Origin: Craterostigma plantagineum
Taxonomy: Eukaryota; Streptophyta; Magnoliopsida; Lamiales; Linderniaceae
Length of the DNA: 64,000 nt
Reading direction: 5' to 3'
Assembly: GCA_027422505.1 (NCBI GenBank)
Contig: JAPQWV010000307.1
Span: 655,240 to 719,239 of the forward strand
The position numbers and the translations under genes are program-made. The notes under the pieces are model-generated. The model saw only the letters and a program-made list of their open reading frames with translations. It ran no database searches and had not been told where the DNA came from. Of this stretch, positions 1-10,837 are shown piece after piece (the stretch's first letter is position 1; each line of letters opens with the position of its first letter).

Positions 1-1920
1 CTCGCTGGGTCCAACATCATCATTCTGTTCAGGGGCTGATGTTGAGTCAGATGTTGGCTCAACATTTTCCTCCACATCCGCTTCTGTTTCATCAACCGCT
101 TTGACAACATCTGAAATATCAACTTGTGGAGCATTTCTGCTTAGATCAGTAGCACCATCAAATACAATATTTATAGACTCCTAAACAGATTTCAAGCGTA
201 AGTTATATACACGATATGCACGACTATTAGACGAGTAACCTAGAAAAATGCACTTGTCACTTTGTGCATCAAATTTGGTCAAGTAGTCGCGATCATTCAA
301 CATATAACAGAAGCATCCAAAGACATGAAAATACTTCACAGTAGGCTTTTTTCCATTCAACAACTCATACGACGTTTTCTTAGTACGATGATGAAAGAAC
401 ACACGATTAGATATGTGACATGCAGTATGTAAAGCTTCAGCTCAAAAGCGCTTAGAGATACTCTTACATTGCAACATAACACGTGACATTTCTTGCAAGG
501 TCCTATTCTTCCTTTCGGCCACCCCATTTTGTTGCGGCGTCTTAGGAGATGAATTTTCATGCTAATACCTTTCCTATCACAGAATTCATCAAACGATTGA
601 TTCTCAAATTCCCTACCATGATCAGACCTAATACGAGAAATAGACGCACTGAAATTATTCTTAATCTTAGCACATAATTTTTTGAAAAAATCGGATGACT
701 CAGATTTTTCCCGAAGAAAAATATCCATCCGTATCTAGAGTAATCATCAACGAGCACATAAGCATATTTCCTACCACCAATAATATCTACTTCCATCGAA
801 CCCAACAAATCCATGTGCATAAGTTGAAAACAGTGAGCAGTTTTAAAATGTTGGGCAGCATGTTGATCAACATTATGGCTAACATGCACTTGTTTACCCC
901 TAAGATATGACTCACATACAACCTTACCGAACTCCTTTAACTTTGGGATGCCTCTGATGGCTTCGTGTTTGATAAGCTGCTCCAAGGTTCGGTAGTTGAC
1001 GTGTCCCAGCTTGTAATGCCACAAGATCACCTCGTCTTCGGCCTTCGATTATTGGCACACGTCCTGCGAGCTAGGTTTGTCGCTGACTAAGTAGCAATTG
1101 TCGCTTGATCTTTTACCTATCATAACACGCAGGCAATTGTTGTTGAAGACTTCACAACATTCTTTGTTGAATCTTACCTCTAGCTCATCGTCGCAAAGCT
1201 GACTTATGCTAATCAAGTTAGCAACAAGTCCATCAACATGAAGTACATTACTAAGCTTTGGAAAGCTGGAACGTTCAATCTGCCTCGACCGAGAATCCGT
1301 CCTTTACGACCTCCTCCAAACGTCACAGATCCACACTTTAATGGCTTGTACTCACTTTGATATTCTTTGGTACCCGTCATATGTCGGGAACACCCGCTAC
1401 CGAAGTACCAAGAACCTGTCACGTTAGCTCGCAAAAAGGTATACACAACATTGCATTTATACACAGACTTCTCTACCCAGACTTTCTTAAATGATAAAAC
1501 AGCATTAGGAGCACCAGAATTTGAAGGAGCGCCAACTGAACTTCCTCCAGACACACCTTTCAACCCTGATTTCTCAATATTGAGTGGGATGTTGGATGAC
1601 TTTGCAGCCGACATCAATTTCTTCGCAGAAATCTCTTCCAATTTCCAGCAGTATGGCTTAATATAACCAGACTGCATATAATGGTTACATGTAAACTGTC
1701 TGTCCTTAGACATACTGGCAGTATGCTTAGAATTTTTCTTAACGATCAAACTCTCACTACTCTCGTTCGTGACATGCTCGGCCTTCTCCTTAACAAAAAC
1801 TATCTTAGGTCTATCATGAACAATAGAATCAGTAGTAGGCTGAGAATTAAATCCTAAACCTTGTTTATCAAAAATACCTAATGAAAATACCTCATCAAGG
1901 GTCGATTTACCCTTGTTCAA
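1..1920 (-). pseudogene. copia pol: protease, GAG-pre-integrase, integrase (partial)
   Basis: The protease region near 1350-1380 reads WYFGSGCSRHMTG; the family has DSG here, so the catalytic Asp is replaced by Gly in the frame seen. The GAG-pre-integrase segment (LWHYKLGHVNYRTLEQL) with its His/Cys zinc finger lies at about 860-1030. Integrase core motifs follow: HMDLLGS with the first catalytic Asp, VDDYSRYGW, and SDHGREFENQSFDEFC with the second Asp, then a PQQNG-like stretch near 520-545. The segment at 181-402 (VFGCFCYMLNDRDYLTKFDA) is the usual part after the core. At least four frame shifts separate these blocks. Reverse transcriptase is beyond the window edge. Confidence 0.9.
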
Positions 1921-2267
1921 CTTCGTGAACGTTTCGTGGGCCTCGTTGACTCGCTTTTGAAGTTTGTCAATCTCCTTGTCCTACGGCTTCCATCTTGTTC
2001 ATGCCATCCAACAAGCTTTCTATCATCTTCTCATTTTTCTTGTTTTCTTCGGACAACAACTTTTGCTCAGCTTTGAGTTCCGTATTCCTCGCCTTTTCCT
2101 TCTCACATTGCACGGACAACAACTTGACGGCTTCATTGGTTTGGACTTCTACACAAAAGTCAGTTTCTAACTCTGCATCATCAGAACTAGAATACCCATC
2201 AAGACAGTTTGATTCATCATAATAAAAGTAATTTGTTTCTCAGATGTAGTCAAATGTTGGCTCAACA

Positions 2268-3378
2268 TCAATTGCCGCCGTAAAACCGATTTGATGATCT
2301 TCTTCTTCTTCTTCGCAGTCCGAGAAGGATTGAATGGTTACTTGACTTCTTGGACTCCTTTGAACTTGTTTCCTCATCTTCATCGTCGGACAGATCGATC
2401 CACATAGCCTTTCCGTGCTTGCGAATAGTGTTAGCACATTCGTTGGTAAAATGGCCCCATCCTTGACATTCATAGCATCTCACTGATTCCCAGTTGAAGT
2501 TCTTCTTTTCATCTTGTTTGCGATTGAAGAATGGAGGAGCTGACTTCGGTTCCTTTGCACTTTGGCCTTTCCAAAATGTTGGGCCAACATTTGACACCAC
2601 ATTCTTCTTCTTGTAGAACTTAGTGAGCTTCTTCACTAGCATGGCCGCATTCTCATCATCATCAGAGTCATCTTCGGTTTGACCCTTAGATGGCTAACTG
2701 ACTAGAGTGAGGCTTTTGCCGCGAGAAACTCTCTTTCGGACTTCGAGATTGGTCTCGTAGTTCTTCATAATATTCATCAAGGTGTTGAAGTCCATATTGA
2801 CCAAGTTAAGTGCTTCCTCAGCAGCCGCTACCTTCACATTAAACTTTTCAGTTAGTGTACGTACTGCTTTAGAATTCAATACCTTATTGGCGATCGAAAT
2901 CTCCTAGGCTAGCACATTCGCTCGAGATCGTCAAGAGCTTTCCAACGTATGTGGTAACGTCCTCGTCTTTCTTCGATATGAGGTTTTCGAACTGGTTGAG
3001 GATAACCCTTAGTCTGGTTTTCCTCACACTCGCATCGCCTTCGCAATACCTCTGAAGTAGATCCCACGTGTTCTTCGCAGTAGTGCAGTTTTGGATGATC
3101 TTGAACATGAAGATGTCCATCGAAGAGAAGATGTCGTTTAAGGCTTTGTCATTGAACTAGGCAGCGTTTCTCTCAAGAACCATCCACTCTTCGACCGGCT
3201 TGTCAAAGACTTCTCCATCAACATCAGGAGATATTCGAGGTGATCCATTGAGTACTGATTCCCACGCGCGCACATCTATGGATTTGATGCACTGCCGAAC
3301 ACGAACCTTCCAATAAGCATAGTTGGTGCCATCTAACACAGGGACTTTGTCGATGTAATTTGAGCTAGTAACATCCAA
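2268..3378 (-). pseudogene. copia gag polyprotein, broken
   Basis: The start ATG at 3378-3376 lies just inside the PBS and opens MDVTSSNYIDKVPVLDGTNY, a typical plant copia gag start (a LDGxNYxxW motif). The capsid-like helical part follows (NTWDLLQRYCEGDASVRKTR, then ILNQFENLISKKDEDVTTYV). A CCHC zinc knuckle, CYECQGWGHFTNEC (C-x2-C-x4-H-x4-C), lies near 2440-2485. There is an in-frame stop near 3155 and a frame change near 2880. Gag packages element RNA into particles. A degraded retroelement gene, not a host gene. Confidence 0.9.
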
Positions 3379-3415
3379 TGTCGACGATTTTCAGCATTTA
3401 GTAATGTCAAACGTA

Positions 3416-3428
3416 GGCTCTGATACCA
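3416..3428 (-). other. Primer binding site, initiator tRNA-Met type
   Basis: The minus strand reads TGGTATCAGAGCC, complementary to the 3' end of plant initiator tRNA-Met, two bases inside the LTR edge. It fixes the LTR boundary and element orientation. Confidence 0.93.
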
Positions 3429-3430
3429 CT

Positions 3431-4233
3431 TGGAAGGGGGTCCCGTCCGAAATGGATGTAAATACTAAGTGATTGCACTTGGATGAAATATTTGGCTAAC
3501 ACTCAATCTAACCCTCACGAGCACAGCGGAATATAGTGAATTACCTAGTGATGAAAATGATAAACACGAGATGTAAATTTTGCAGCAAGTTCTTCAACTT
3601 GCTGCGTGCCTCAAGGTGAAATTCCACTACGATGATGGATTACAAAATAACTATCAAAAGATAGTGAAAACAAGCCTAGAAAAACTACGAATGTAAACGA
3701 TCCTGAAAACCTACAAACTCCTAAGACATTTGCAAACAGAACACTAGGCTAAAATGAACTCTCATGATATCTCTCTCAAAGTTCGCTCGATATTCTCTCG
3801 TCAAAACGTCGTACAAAGTCCGGGAAATGAAGTCGCCCCTTTATACTCCTTCGACTTGGGCGTTACTCCACAAGTGGACTCAACAACTACCACTAACGTC
3901 CACAAACGTCCCCAAGGTAGATTTGGTCCGTTAGTGACTGTTAGGAAGTGACTTGGTCAGCTCTAATCACTTGGTCTCCATCTTAATCTCCAAGCATCCT
4001 ATATTTAGTATGCTCCATTCCTTAATTGCTCAACCTTATCCACACGGTTCTCACCCTATCTGATCCATTCCCAACCTTTATTCAAGTCCTGCAAAACACT
4101 AAAGATAGCATAGACACGGATTAAACACGTTTTGGGTATGAAAGATAAAACAGAGAAATGAGACATTCTCGGCCAACAAATGTTGGATAGAATGTTCCCC
4201 AACATTGTCAATGTTGACAGCTCAACATCAACA
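3431..4233 (-). repeat. 5' LTR of the copia element (803 bp)
   Basis: On the minus strand it starts TGTTGATGTTGAGCT and ends GGGACCCCCTTCCA, next to the PBS. The same start and end, and most of the body, recur in the plus-strand solo LTR at 11377-12189, confirming both boundaries. By eye the two copies differ by substitutions and small indels throughout. Confidence 0.92.
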
Positions 4234-4896
4234 AACACCTAAGCAGTACAAATGAGGAGATTATTATCTTCGATAAATTTATGTGACGTTTTCTTATATA
4301 CAAAACTAAACGCAACATTGATACTTATATTTTAAGTCCCATTTTATTTAATTAGGTTTATCTCACTCATTTTCTTAACTTCGTTAGTTTTATTAGCTTT
4401 AGTTTTATTTGCTTATATATTTTATATCTTGGTGAACCATTCGAACAATGGTAAGAATTCTTCTTTGGCGGTAGACCTACGGGCGCGGGCAGCGCCAGTG
4501 ATTAACTAATTTCTTTTAATTAGATATTGAAATATAAATGATTTATATAGTTTTTTTATATTTTCCGAGCTATGATTTTTTCTAATTTAATCAGGTTTAG
4601 TAACACAAATAAATTATTAGTATGGGGGTTGGATTTAATTATCGGTAGTTTTGAGTTTGAGATTTTCATTTTTATATAAATTTTTTATGTAACATTTTTT
4701 TATTATGGGCAGGCCAGCAAAATGCTGAACTTTAGCGGGCTACATGCCGCCCCGCCCGGGTGACCCGTTAACAGTTCTAGAGATAACTTTTAGAAAACGG
4801 TGATATGTAATACTGAATAAAATATGGTCTTCATAAAATATTCAAACAACTGATAAATTAGTTACATGGAACGGTATGGAGAAACTAACGTATGAT
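4234..4896. other. Intergenic AT-rich sequence with a truncated hAT-like fragment
   Basis: No gene. From about 4470 to 4779 a G/C-rich head, an AT-rich middle and a tail GGTGACCCGTTAACAGTTCTA resemble the three complete hAT-like MITEs elsewhere in the window (tails ending TTGACAG..CTA). No matching left terminus or 8-bp duplication is visible, so this copy is probably truncated. The rest is AT-rich without recognisable features. Confidence 0.4.
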
Positions 4897-5014
4897 TGCG
4901 TTTGGATTCACGTATTTGAACGAAATCGCTTGATGAAATAATTTCAAAATCTTAATTTCAAATCCAAATTCACTGTTCGACAAACATTAAGATTTCAAAA
5001 TTCGGATTTCAAAA

Positions 5015-5171
5015 CAGAGCTCAACGCGAGCTCGTGAAGCTCATCGAACCCGATTTCTAACATTTTTCAAAAATAATTTCAAAAAATACAAAATAAAATA
5101 AAATAAAAATAATTATATAAAAAACAAGCTCATGAGCCGGCTTGCATGCTTTCGAGTGCCCATGAGTGAGC
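5015..5171. repeat. GAGCTC-rich repeat, left half (split by solo LTR)
   Basis: Contains GAGCTCAACGCGAGCTCGTG and GCTCATGAGCCGGCTTGC. The same vocabulary resumes at 8001-8123 directly after the solo LTR. The two halves are read as one ancient repeat interrupted at TGAGC. Confidence 0.5.
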
Positions 5172-5394
5172 TGTTGAGGTTGGCCGATTCATTGTCGCCG
5201 GGCCCCGAACAGCGCACGTGGCGATAGCGGAAGCGTGTTTCGAACAGAGCAGCGTAGGGTGACGAATTTTTGATTTTTAATATCTAAATTCGACCTTACG
5301 TCCTTCGGCTTCTCACGAGGGCCTGAGAGACTGCCCGAAGCCTCGGGAGACCTCGGTTAATTCGAATTATCAATATTCGAGTTTATTTCAAATT

Positions 5395-5755
5395 TATTTG
5401 AATTAATAATTTAGTTCCAAACTAATCGAACAAAGCGGCAGCCAGTCGTTTGTCGATTATTTGGTGACCGAAATTATTTCCGATCAATACCAAATTTTTC
5501 AGAATAACTTTACACTTCCCAATGTTTGCAACGGGGTCTTTCGAATTATTCTGATTTCGTTTGGTAATTTTCGTAAAATCAATTCAGTGGTTCAAAATTA
5601 TTAAGTCGAGTAAAGCGGCAGCCTGTCGTCTTTCGACTATTTGATGATGAAATGATTACCGATCAATACTAAATTTTCCTGAAAAATTCTACACTTCCCA
5701 ACGTTCGCAACGTGGGGTCTTTCGAATTATTCTGATTCCGTTTGGTATTTATTAT
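5395..5755. repeat. Direct duplication inside the solo LTR
   Basis: Two copies of about 175 bp (roughly 5395-5570 and 5580-5755) share AAAGCGGCAGCC.GTCGT, CCGATCAATAC.AAATTTT, ACACTTCCCAA.GTT.GCAACG and GGGGTCTTTCGAATTATTC. They are diverged, so the duplication is old. Confidence 0.75.
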
Positions 5756-6424
5756 AAATCAAATTGTTAGTGTTCGAGGTATACCTTCAGTGAACGGAAT
5801 TTCTTCTGTTGTCGTCTCGGATAGACGTAGCTTCACCTCGTCGGGATCCCGGGGCCTCCGGGCCAGATTATCACACCGGTATGACCTTGAACAATCCTTT
5901 GAGACTGCTCCCGATGGCTAGATGCAGCTCGGTTTGGGCGTCGGGGTTCGTCGAACGATCCCTGACTTAACGTGGCTTGAGAAGTTCAAAACTTCAACTC
6001 AAATTCTTGATTCTCTCTAGTTTATTTTTAGTAAACAAAATATCAAGTCCCTCCTAACATTGAGCAACCCACGTTGCTTTATGCATGCTTAATAATTTAT
6101 TTATTTATTTATTTTTATTCTTTTAATCAAATGAAAACAAGTGTCAAGTTTGATCTTGTTAATGACTCAAAGCATGGGTCATTTCTTCTACACATCCTAA
6201 CGTGGATATGTAGATATTTCTATATAATTTTTTATGACAATTTCATTTTGGCCCTTGAGGTTTTTAAATTCTCAATTTAGTCCCTCAATTTTAAATAATA
6301 AAATAATTAAATCCAATCTAATTATTTTAATTATAATTGAGCCCACTTAGTTAATTAATTAAGCACTTAAGACAATCTCAAGTCCTAATTATTTCCGTGA
6401 CCGTCACTGGAATTTAACTATGTC

Positions 6425-6887
6425 TAGAGCTGTCAAACGGGCCCACGGCCCGCGGGCCCGCCCGTCCAGGCCGCCAAAGTGGCGGGGCGGGCTCTAATTT
6501 TTAGGCCCATCGGAAAATTTAATATTTTTATTTTTAAGATTTATAAATAAATTGTGATGATTTTTATATTTTTTAGCTATAATTGGAAATTAATAACATA
6601 AATGAATTAAACTTAAAAAAGTATAAAAATTCGATATTGTTTCCAATTTAAATTCGTTATTTTTGTTTATTTTTTTATTATTTTTCCTATTTTTTTATTA
6701 TTTTCTCTTACTTTTTCTTATTTTTTACTTTTTTTCTTATTTTATTTTATTTTTTTTGAAATTGGCGGGGCGAGCCTTAAATTTTCAGGCCCGCCAGGAG
6801 GTGGGCTTACCCGTATCCGCCCCGCCACTGGCGGGATTTGGCGGGTTACGGGCCGGCCCGCCCCACCGACCCGTTTTGACAGTACTA
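6425..6887. mobile_element. hAT-like non-autonomous element (MITE), 463 bp
   Basis: Inverted ends TAGAGCTGTCAAACGGG and CCCGTTTTGACAGTACTA are flanked by ACTATGTC (6417-6424) and ACTATGCC (6888-6895), an 8-bp target duplication with one mismatch. hAT transposases make 8-bp duplications. The interior is GC-rich at both ends and a T-rich tract in the middle, with no transposase. The long T-rich reading frame across it is chance. Confidence 0.85.
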
Positions 6888-8000
6888 ACTATGCCACAAC
6901 CTCAACGAATCTTATTCGTTAGGTTTCAGAGAAAAGCCCGCCGTTTTCGTTCGAGTTCATTACCATTTTTAAGCATGACTCTCTAGGTCCGTCTCAACTG
7001 GCATGGGAGGAATCCACCCGGTATTCGCCTAGCCAATCCCGCAGTACCAGACAAATTTTAGTTGAGAACGAGTATCGAAATTCGGGCGAACCGACTATAG
7101 TGTATATTTAAATACTTCTTACGCCTTTCACTTGCATCCCGGTTAGGTGAGAGCCATGCATATGTCAAACTCACTAACATAACACTATGTTATAATCGAG
7201 ACCGAACCGATTATTTAAACTACGCTACGTATCTAATACGAGCAAGTTTTCTAAGCTTCGGCCGAAGACTTTATAATCGTCGCTCTCCGATTACCACATA
7301 GGACATTAACCTATACGAATATAGGCAGTGAATCCCGATAGCAGTCAAAGCCCGGCAATCACCTCCGTAAAGCCGGTTGCGTTTCGTCGCTGACCCGTGT
7401 CCCATTTATGAACACTTGCGAGCCTAGCCAACTAGCTACAAACCGAAATCGCGAAACAAATCCGTCAATGACCCTATCGGTCTGAGGGTGCTATAGTCAT
7501 TCTGTTCAATCATTGGCAACATCCTAGTCATGTGATTGAAACAAATACAAGCCGAATGTCCGAATATGCGATCTCTCCGATCACTGATATCTCCATCATG
7601 ACCCACAACCTCTCACGTAATCGGTGATACTACCGGTACTATGTGGTCGTCAATAGACAAGTCATATTCGGATATCTAGTCACCCACCTATAATCCTTAG
7701 ACTTACGGGCTTTTTATTTAATGCTGAGATTAAGGATCGTCCGGTGTCTCCTCTCTCGTCCCCACGAGAATCAGACGTCCAACTCAAACATTTGGGTGTT
7801 ATTTATTTATCGCACTGACGGATGCCAAGTAGACGTTAAATTCGATAAATAAATAATAATGCCTTTATTATAATGTAAATAATATTCATTAATTTATTTG
7901 ACGGTATATACAATAAACATGTCTATCAACCTATACATCATCGTGCGCCCTATACTATTCCTAGTCCTCGTATGGCATTCCGAGGGCACAATCCCTAACA

Positions 8001-8123
8001 TGAGCTTGAGCTCGAGCCGGCTCGTTCGCGAACCGGTGACGAGCTCGACCTCGAAGGGCTCGTCGAGCTCGAGCCGGCTCATTCGCAAATCAATAGCGAG
8101 CTCGAGTCGGCTCATCAAGCTTC
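8001..8123. repeat. GAGCTC-rich repeat, right half
   Basis: Repeated GAGCTCGAGCCGGCTC.TTCGC units continue the repeat interrupted at 5171. Open frames on both strands here come from the palindromic composition, not from a gene. Confidence 0.5.
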
Positions 8124-8919
8124 CGAATTGTCCCAACTCATCATCCACCTACTAGTAATTATTTATTATTATTATTATATTTTTCATTATTATTAATTAT
8201 TATACTATTATTATATCGGTTACGAAAAACTCGTTACGTGCCAGCTTTGAATTTCGAAAGCAGACCATTTAACATGGAATTTCAAATCCGACGATTTATA
8301 AGAGTTTGGATTTCCCCTCGGATTTGGGCAAAATCGAATCAGTGCCATTTCCAAACGGAAGATTTGGGCGAAATCCGGAATCCATACGGGCACAAGACAA
8401 TATTATTTACAGCTGTTGTAGATTGTTGTACGACTATCCGTTGATGATAACACTTCAAGCATAGGGTTCGCACATGTTTGTTTGTTCTTTTGGTCTCCTT
8501 TTCATTTTATTTTATGCAATAAAAAACAATCCTAATAAAACTTGAGATTCTCCACTCTTGCTAAAAAGGTCATTGTGACGAATTAGGTTTTTATTAAAAA
8601 AAACTATTTAAAACTGATTAAATAAATTGAGACTAAAATATAATTATCAATAAAATATTACAAAGTTGTTTAATTTGGCAATATTGTTAAAAAGTTATTT
8701 ATAATTGTATTTTTTTTGTCAAGTTTCACTCTTTCTACCATTCTCTTAAAATGGCTAACGAAAGACTTTAGCCTACTATTTCTGCGAATGGCTGACATGT
8801 ATTTTAGTTACCAATGAGTATAATTTATACAGTGAGATATTTTGTTTATGTATTTAATAAAAAGATTAACGTACTAACTTAAAATATAATTAGGGCCTAC
8901 TCAATATATATGAAATAAG
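8124..8919. other. Intergenic AT-rich sequence
   Basis: Holds a TAT/ATT-rich stretch (8158-8215), the right end of the outer TIR-like element (to 8392) and otherwise unremarkable AT-rich DNA. No gene, RNA or repeat boundary is seen. Confidence 0.6.
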
Positions 8920-9387
8920 TAGAGTTGTCAAAAATGGACAGGTGGAGCGGGCCGGTCCGTATCCCAACAAAGCCCTCTGTTTGGCGAGGTGGGGGAGGGC
9001 GGACTTGCCCGCCATGTGGTGAGCTTAGAAATTGAGGCCCATCCCGCCGCCGACGGGGCTGGCCGGGCTTGCCCTCCTTGAAAAACTAGTTTTTACTTAT
9101 TTTATTTTAATATTTTGATTTACTAATAGTTTTTAAACTAATTACTTCTTATTAAATAATGTATAAGCATGCCATTAATTATGTATTTATTAATTAAAAT
9201 AAGCATCAACTATTAAACTAATATATTTTCCCATATAATTTATATATAACTACAATAGCTGACGGGCGGGGCTGTGGGCAAGTCCACCTTTCAAAGCCAG
9301 AGGGCCGACACGGGTTGGCCCGTCAGACCAGCCCCGCTCTTAGCGTGACTGGCTGCCTTCATTCCGTGGGCCTATTTGACAGGTCTA
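8920..9387. mobile_element. hAT-like non-autonomous element (MITE), 468 bp
   Basis: Inverted ends TAGAGTTGTCAAAAATGG and CCTATTTGACAGGTCTA are flanked by a perfect 8-bp duplication GAAATAAG (8912-8919 and 9388-9395). GC-rich ends with GGGCGGG-type words surround an AT-rich centre. Same design as the elements at 6425 and 26425. Confidence 0.9.
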
Positions 9388-9779
9388 GAAATAAGAAGTT
9401 AATTTTAAGTCCTTTCCGAAATATCAAGTTATGGTTGAAGCCCAATAGTAGTGGATCAGAGCTTTGTTGAAGCTTAATTGAGTGAAATTATAGCTTTTTA
9501 CAAATAATGACAACACACGATGTCTAACAACAACAAAAAAAAAGAAGAAAGAAATTAGAAAAAAAACAAAATTAAAAAACATACAATGGGCATGGGCTAG
9601 GGCTAATAGACAAACTCCGTGTCATGTTTTGTTGTTTCCCAAGAATATATTTATGTTTTAAATTAATCATTTCAATCCATTCAACACGCGGTCTCCTCAT
9701 CGTCCTCTATAACTATCGTTCACCTCCTCCCATTTTTATTCACCAAACTAAAAATTACTTAAAAACTCTGAAACATAAA
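9388..9779 (+). promoter_or_regulatory. Upstream region of the TPD1-like pseudogene
   Basis: About 390 bp between the MITE duplication and the ATG. A short TATA-like TCTATAACTATC lies about 80 bases before the ATG, and a C/T-rich leader (9715-9745) leads into the start. Nothing else recognisable. Confidence 0.35.
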
Positions 9780-10694
9780 ATGATGATGTCCAAGGGTTCC
9801 AACTACATTGCTCTCCTACTACTCACCATCTTCGCCCTCGCCATGGCTGTGCAAGGTTCTTCTCTAGCATAGTAGCAAACCCTAATAACTTTGTGATAGG
9901 ATATGGGAAAATTCCCGATAATTATTTGCCAAAAAATGACGATAATAAATAAAAGAGATGAAAATAAATTTGGACAGTGAACACAAGATTTACGTGGTTT
10001 GGTCAGAATGACCCACGTCCACGGGCCGGAGGATAGAACTTTTTATTTTGTGGAGATATTACAGACACGTATACTGAGGTGATACAAAAGCAGTTATACC
10101 GACTAGGAGAAATAAGCTAGATATATAAATGATCGGAGAAGATCTCTTGATGTGGTGTGGTTTCTCTTTGATCCATCGCAGCTATTTATAGGCAAGGAAT
10201 TGTACTGAATTATTATGTGAACTGAAGAAGATATAAAGCTGCCACCCCCTTTTGAATAATTATATCGGCACCTCACATTACTTTCCTTTGTCCCACGTGA
10301 AAATCCATTGTCAATAGCCGATTGTGTTGAATGTTCAACACCCTCATATCAAGTTCTAACACTAAGCTTTTTATTTACATTATATATATATTGTTGCAGG
10401 AGATGATTGCTCTAACATAGATGTCAGTCAGCGTATAATTGATATGGACCCAAGAAAAGGAATAAATCTGTACGAAGCTACGCTACAAAATCTTGCAACT
10501 GCAATGTAGTACTGTTATCTTCGTATGTGGCATATTCAGGCCAGGACCAGCGGGAGCCCATCAGCCTGAGAAGAGCCCCGAGCTCTGCAAATACTCCGGC
10601 GAATTTCTACCCTTTGCCACCGAAAACGTTCAGCTACATCGTCGATCGCTTCTGGCCAGGATTGGAGGTTGATCTTGTTGCCTGTCTAGGTTGA
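9780..10694 (+). pseudogene. TPD1-like secreted cysteine-rich protein gene, decayed
   Basis: Exon 1 (9780-9855) encodes a clean signal peptide: MMMSKGSN, a hydrophobic core IALLLLTIFALAMA, then VQ. A GT donor at 9856 and AG acceptor at 10398-10399 rejoin it in frame as Q-GDDCSNIDVSQ. Exon 2 resembles TPD1-like proteins, with C-S-x-I-x-V-x-Q at the start, a CNCxxVxL block near 10490 and PELCKYSGEFLPF near 10585-10620. FSYIVDRFWPGLEV near 10640-10670 fits the family's F-x-Y end. These blocks lie in different frames, so at least three frameshifts break the gene. TPD1 proteins are secreted ligands of an anther receptor kinase; this copy cannot make one. Family assignment is from motif spacing by eye. 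Confidence 0.55.
9894..10351. mobile_element. LTR-like insertion within the TPD1-like intron
   Basis: Starts TGATAGGATATGGG and ends CCCTCATATCA, with inverted TGATA/TATCA ends and TG..CA limits. It holds the phrase AGATTTACGTGGTTTGGTCA and GACCCACGTCCACGGG, which is common in plant LTRs. No matching target duplication was found. It accounts for most of the 544-bp intron. Confidence 0.5.
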
Positions 10695-10837
10695 CTATGC
10701 TTAGATATAAAATAAAGATGTGTATCTTGATATAAGAGACTTTAATGTATCTGATTTCTATTATATTTGAAGAAATATTAATTAATGAATTATCGTCGTA
10801 CTTCAGATCAAATGATTAAAAGTGGGGAACAAAACCC
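10695..10837. other. Short intergenic spacer
   Basis: AT-rich sequence between the TPD1-like pseudogene and the next MITE, with AATAAA near 10710 as a possible polyadenylation signal of the dead gene. Confidence 0.35.

Larger units (their letters stand above)
1..4233 (-). mobile_element. Ty1/copia LTR retrotransposon, 5' part (runs off window start)
   Basis: Reading leftwards from 4233 the order is LTR, tRNA-Met-type primer binding site, gag, protease, GAG-pre-integrase and integrase, which is the Ty1/copia order. Reverse transcriptase, RNase H and the 3' LTR would lie before base 1 and are not seen. The reading frame changes several times and has in-frame stops, so the copy is dead. A solo LTR of the same family sits at 11377-12189 on the other strand. 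The flanking target duplication cannot be tested because the other end is outside the window. Confidence 0.93.
5172..8000 (-). mobile_element. Long solo LTR (about 2.36 kb plus a later insertion)
   Basis: On the plus strand it starts TGTTGAGG and ends CCCTAACA, with matching inverted ends (TGTT.GG / CC.AACA). It is flanked on both sides by TGAGC (5167-5171 and 8001-8005), a 5-bp target duplication of the length made by LTR elements. It has no gag or pol reading frame. A U5-like CGCTTCCGCTATCGC on the minus strand near the low-coordinate end supports minus orientation. A hAT-like MITE sits at 6425-6887. A non-autonomous element without coding capacity is the alternative. Confidence 0.78.
4897..8392. 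repeat. Outer TIR-like element of a nested stack
   Basis: The left end TGCGTTTGGATTC (4897) is roughly inverted relative to the right end GGAATCCATACGGGCA (to 8392), as in MITE families with TGCGTTTGGATT-type termini. Inside are a GAGCTC-rich repeat, a solo LTR and a hAT-like MITE. No clean target duplication was found, so the outermost boundaries are tentative. Confidence 0.35.

Noticed and set aside
3416..3428. tRNA gene
   Set aside because: Only the 12-13-base primer binding site is present at each LTR edge (also 34244 and 59870); no cloverleaf.
6440..6480. CpG-island-like promoter in the GGCCCGCGGGCCC stretch
   Set aside because: It is the GC-rich arm of a MITE with a target duplication; no gene follows.
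6663..6986. 107-codon frame with hydrophobic start as a membrane protein gene
   Set aside because: The hydrophobic run comes from the T-rich centre of a hAT-like MITE and the frame crosses its end.
7894..8155. Overlapping frames on both strands rich in Arg/Leu/Ser
   Set aside because: Produced by the palindromic GAGCTCGAGC repeats at a solo LTR edge.
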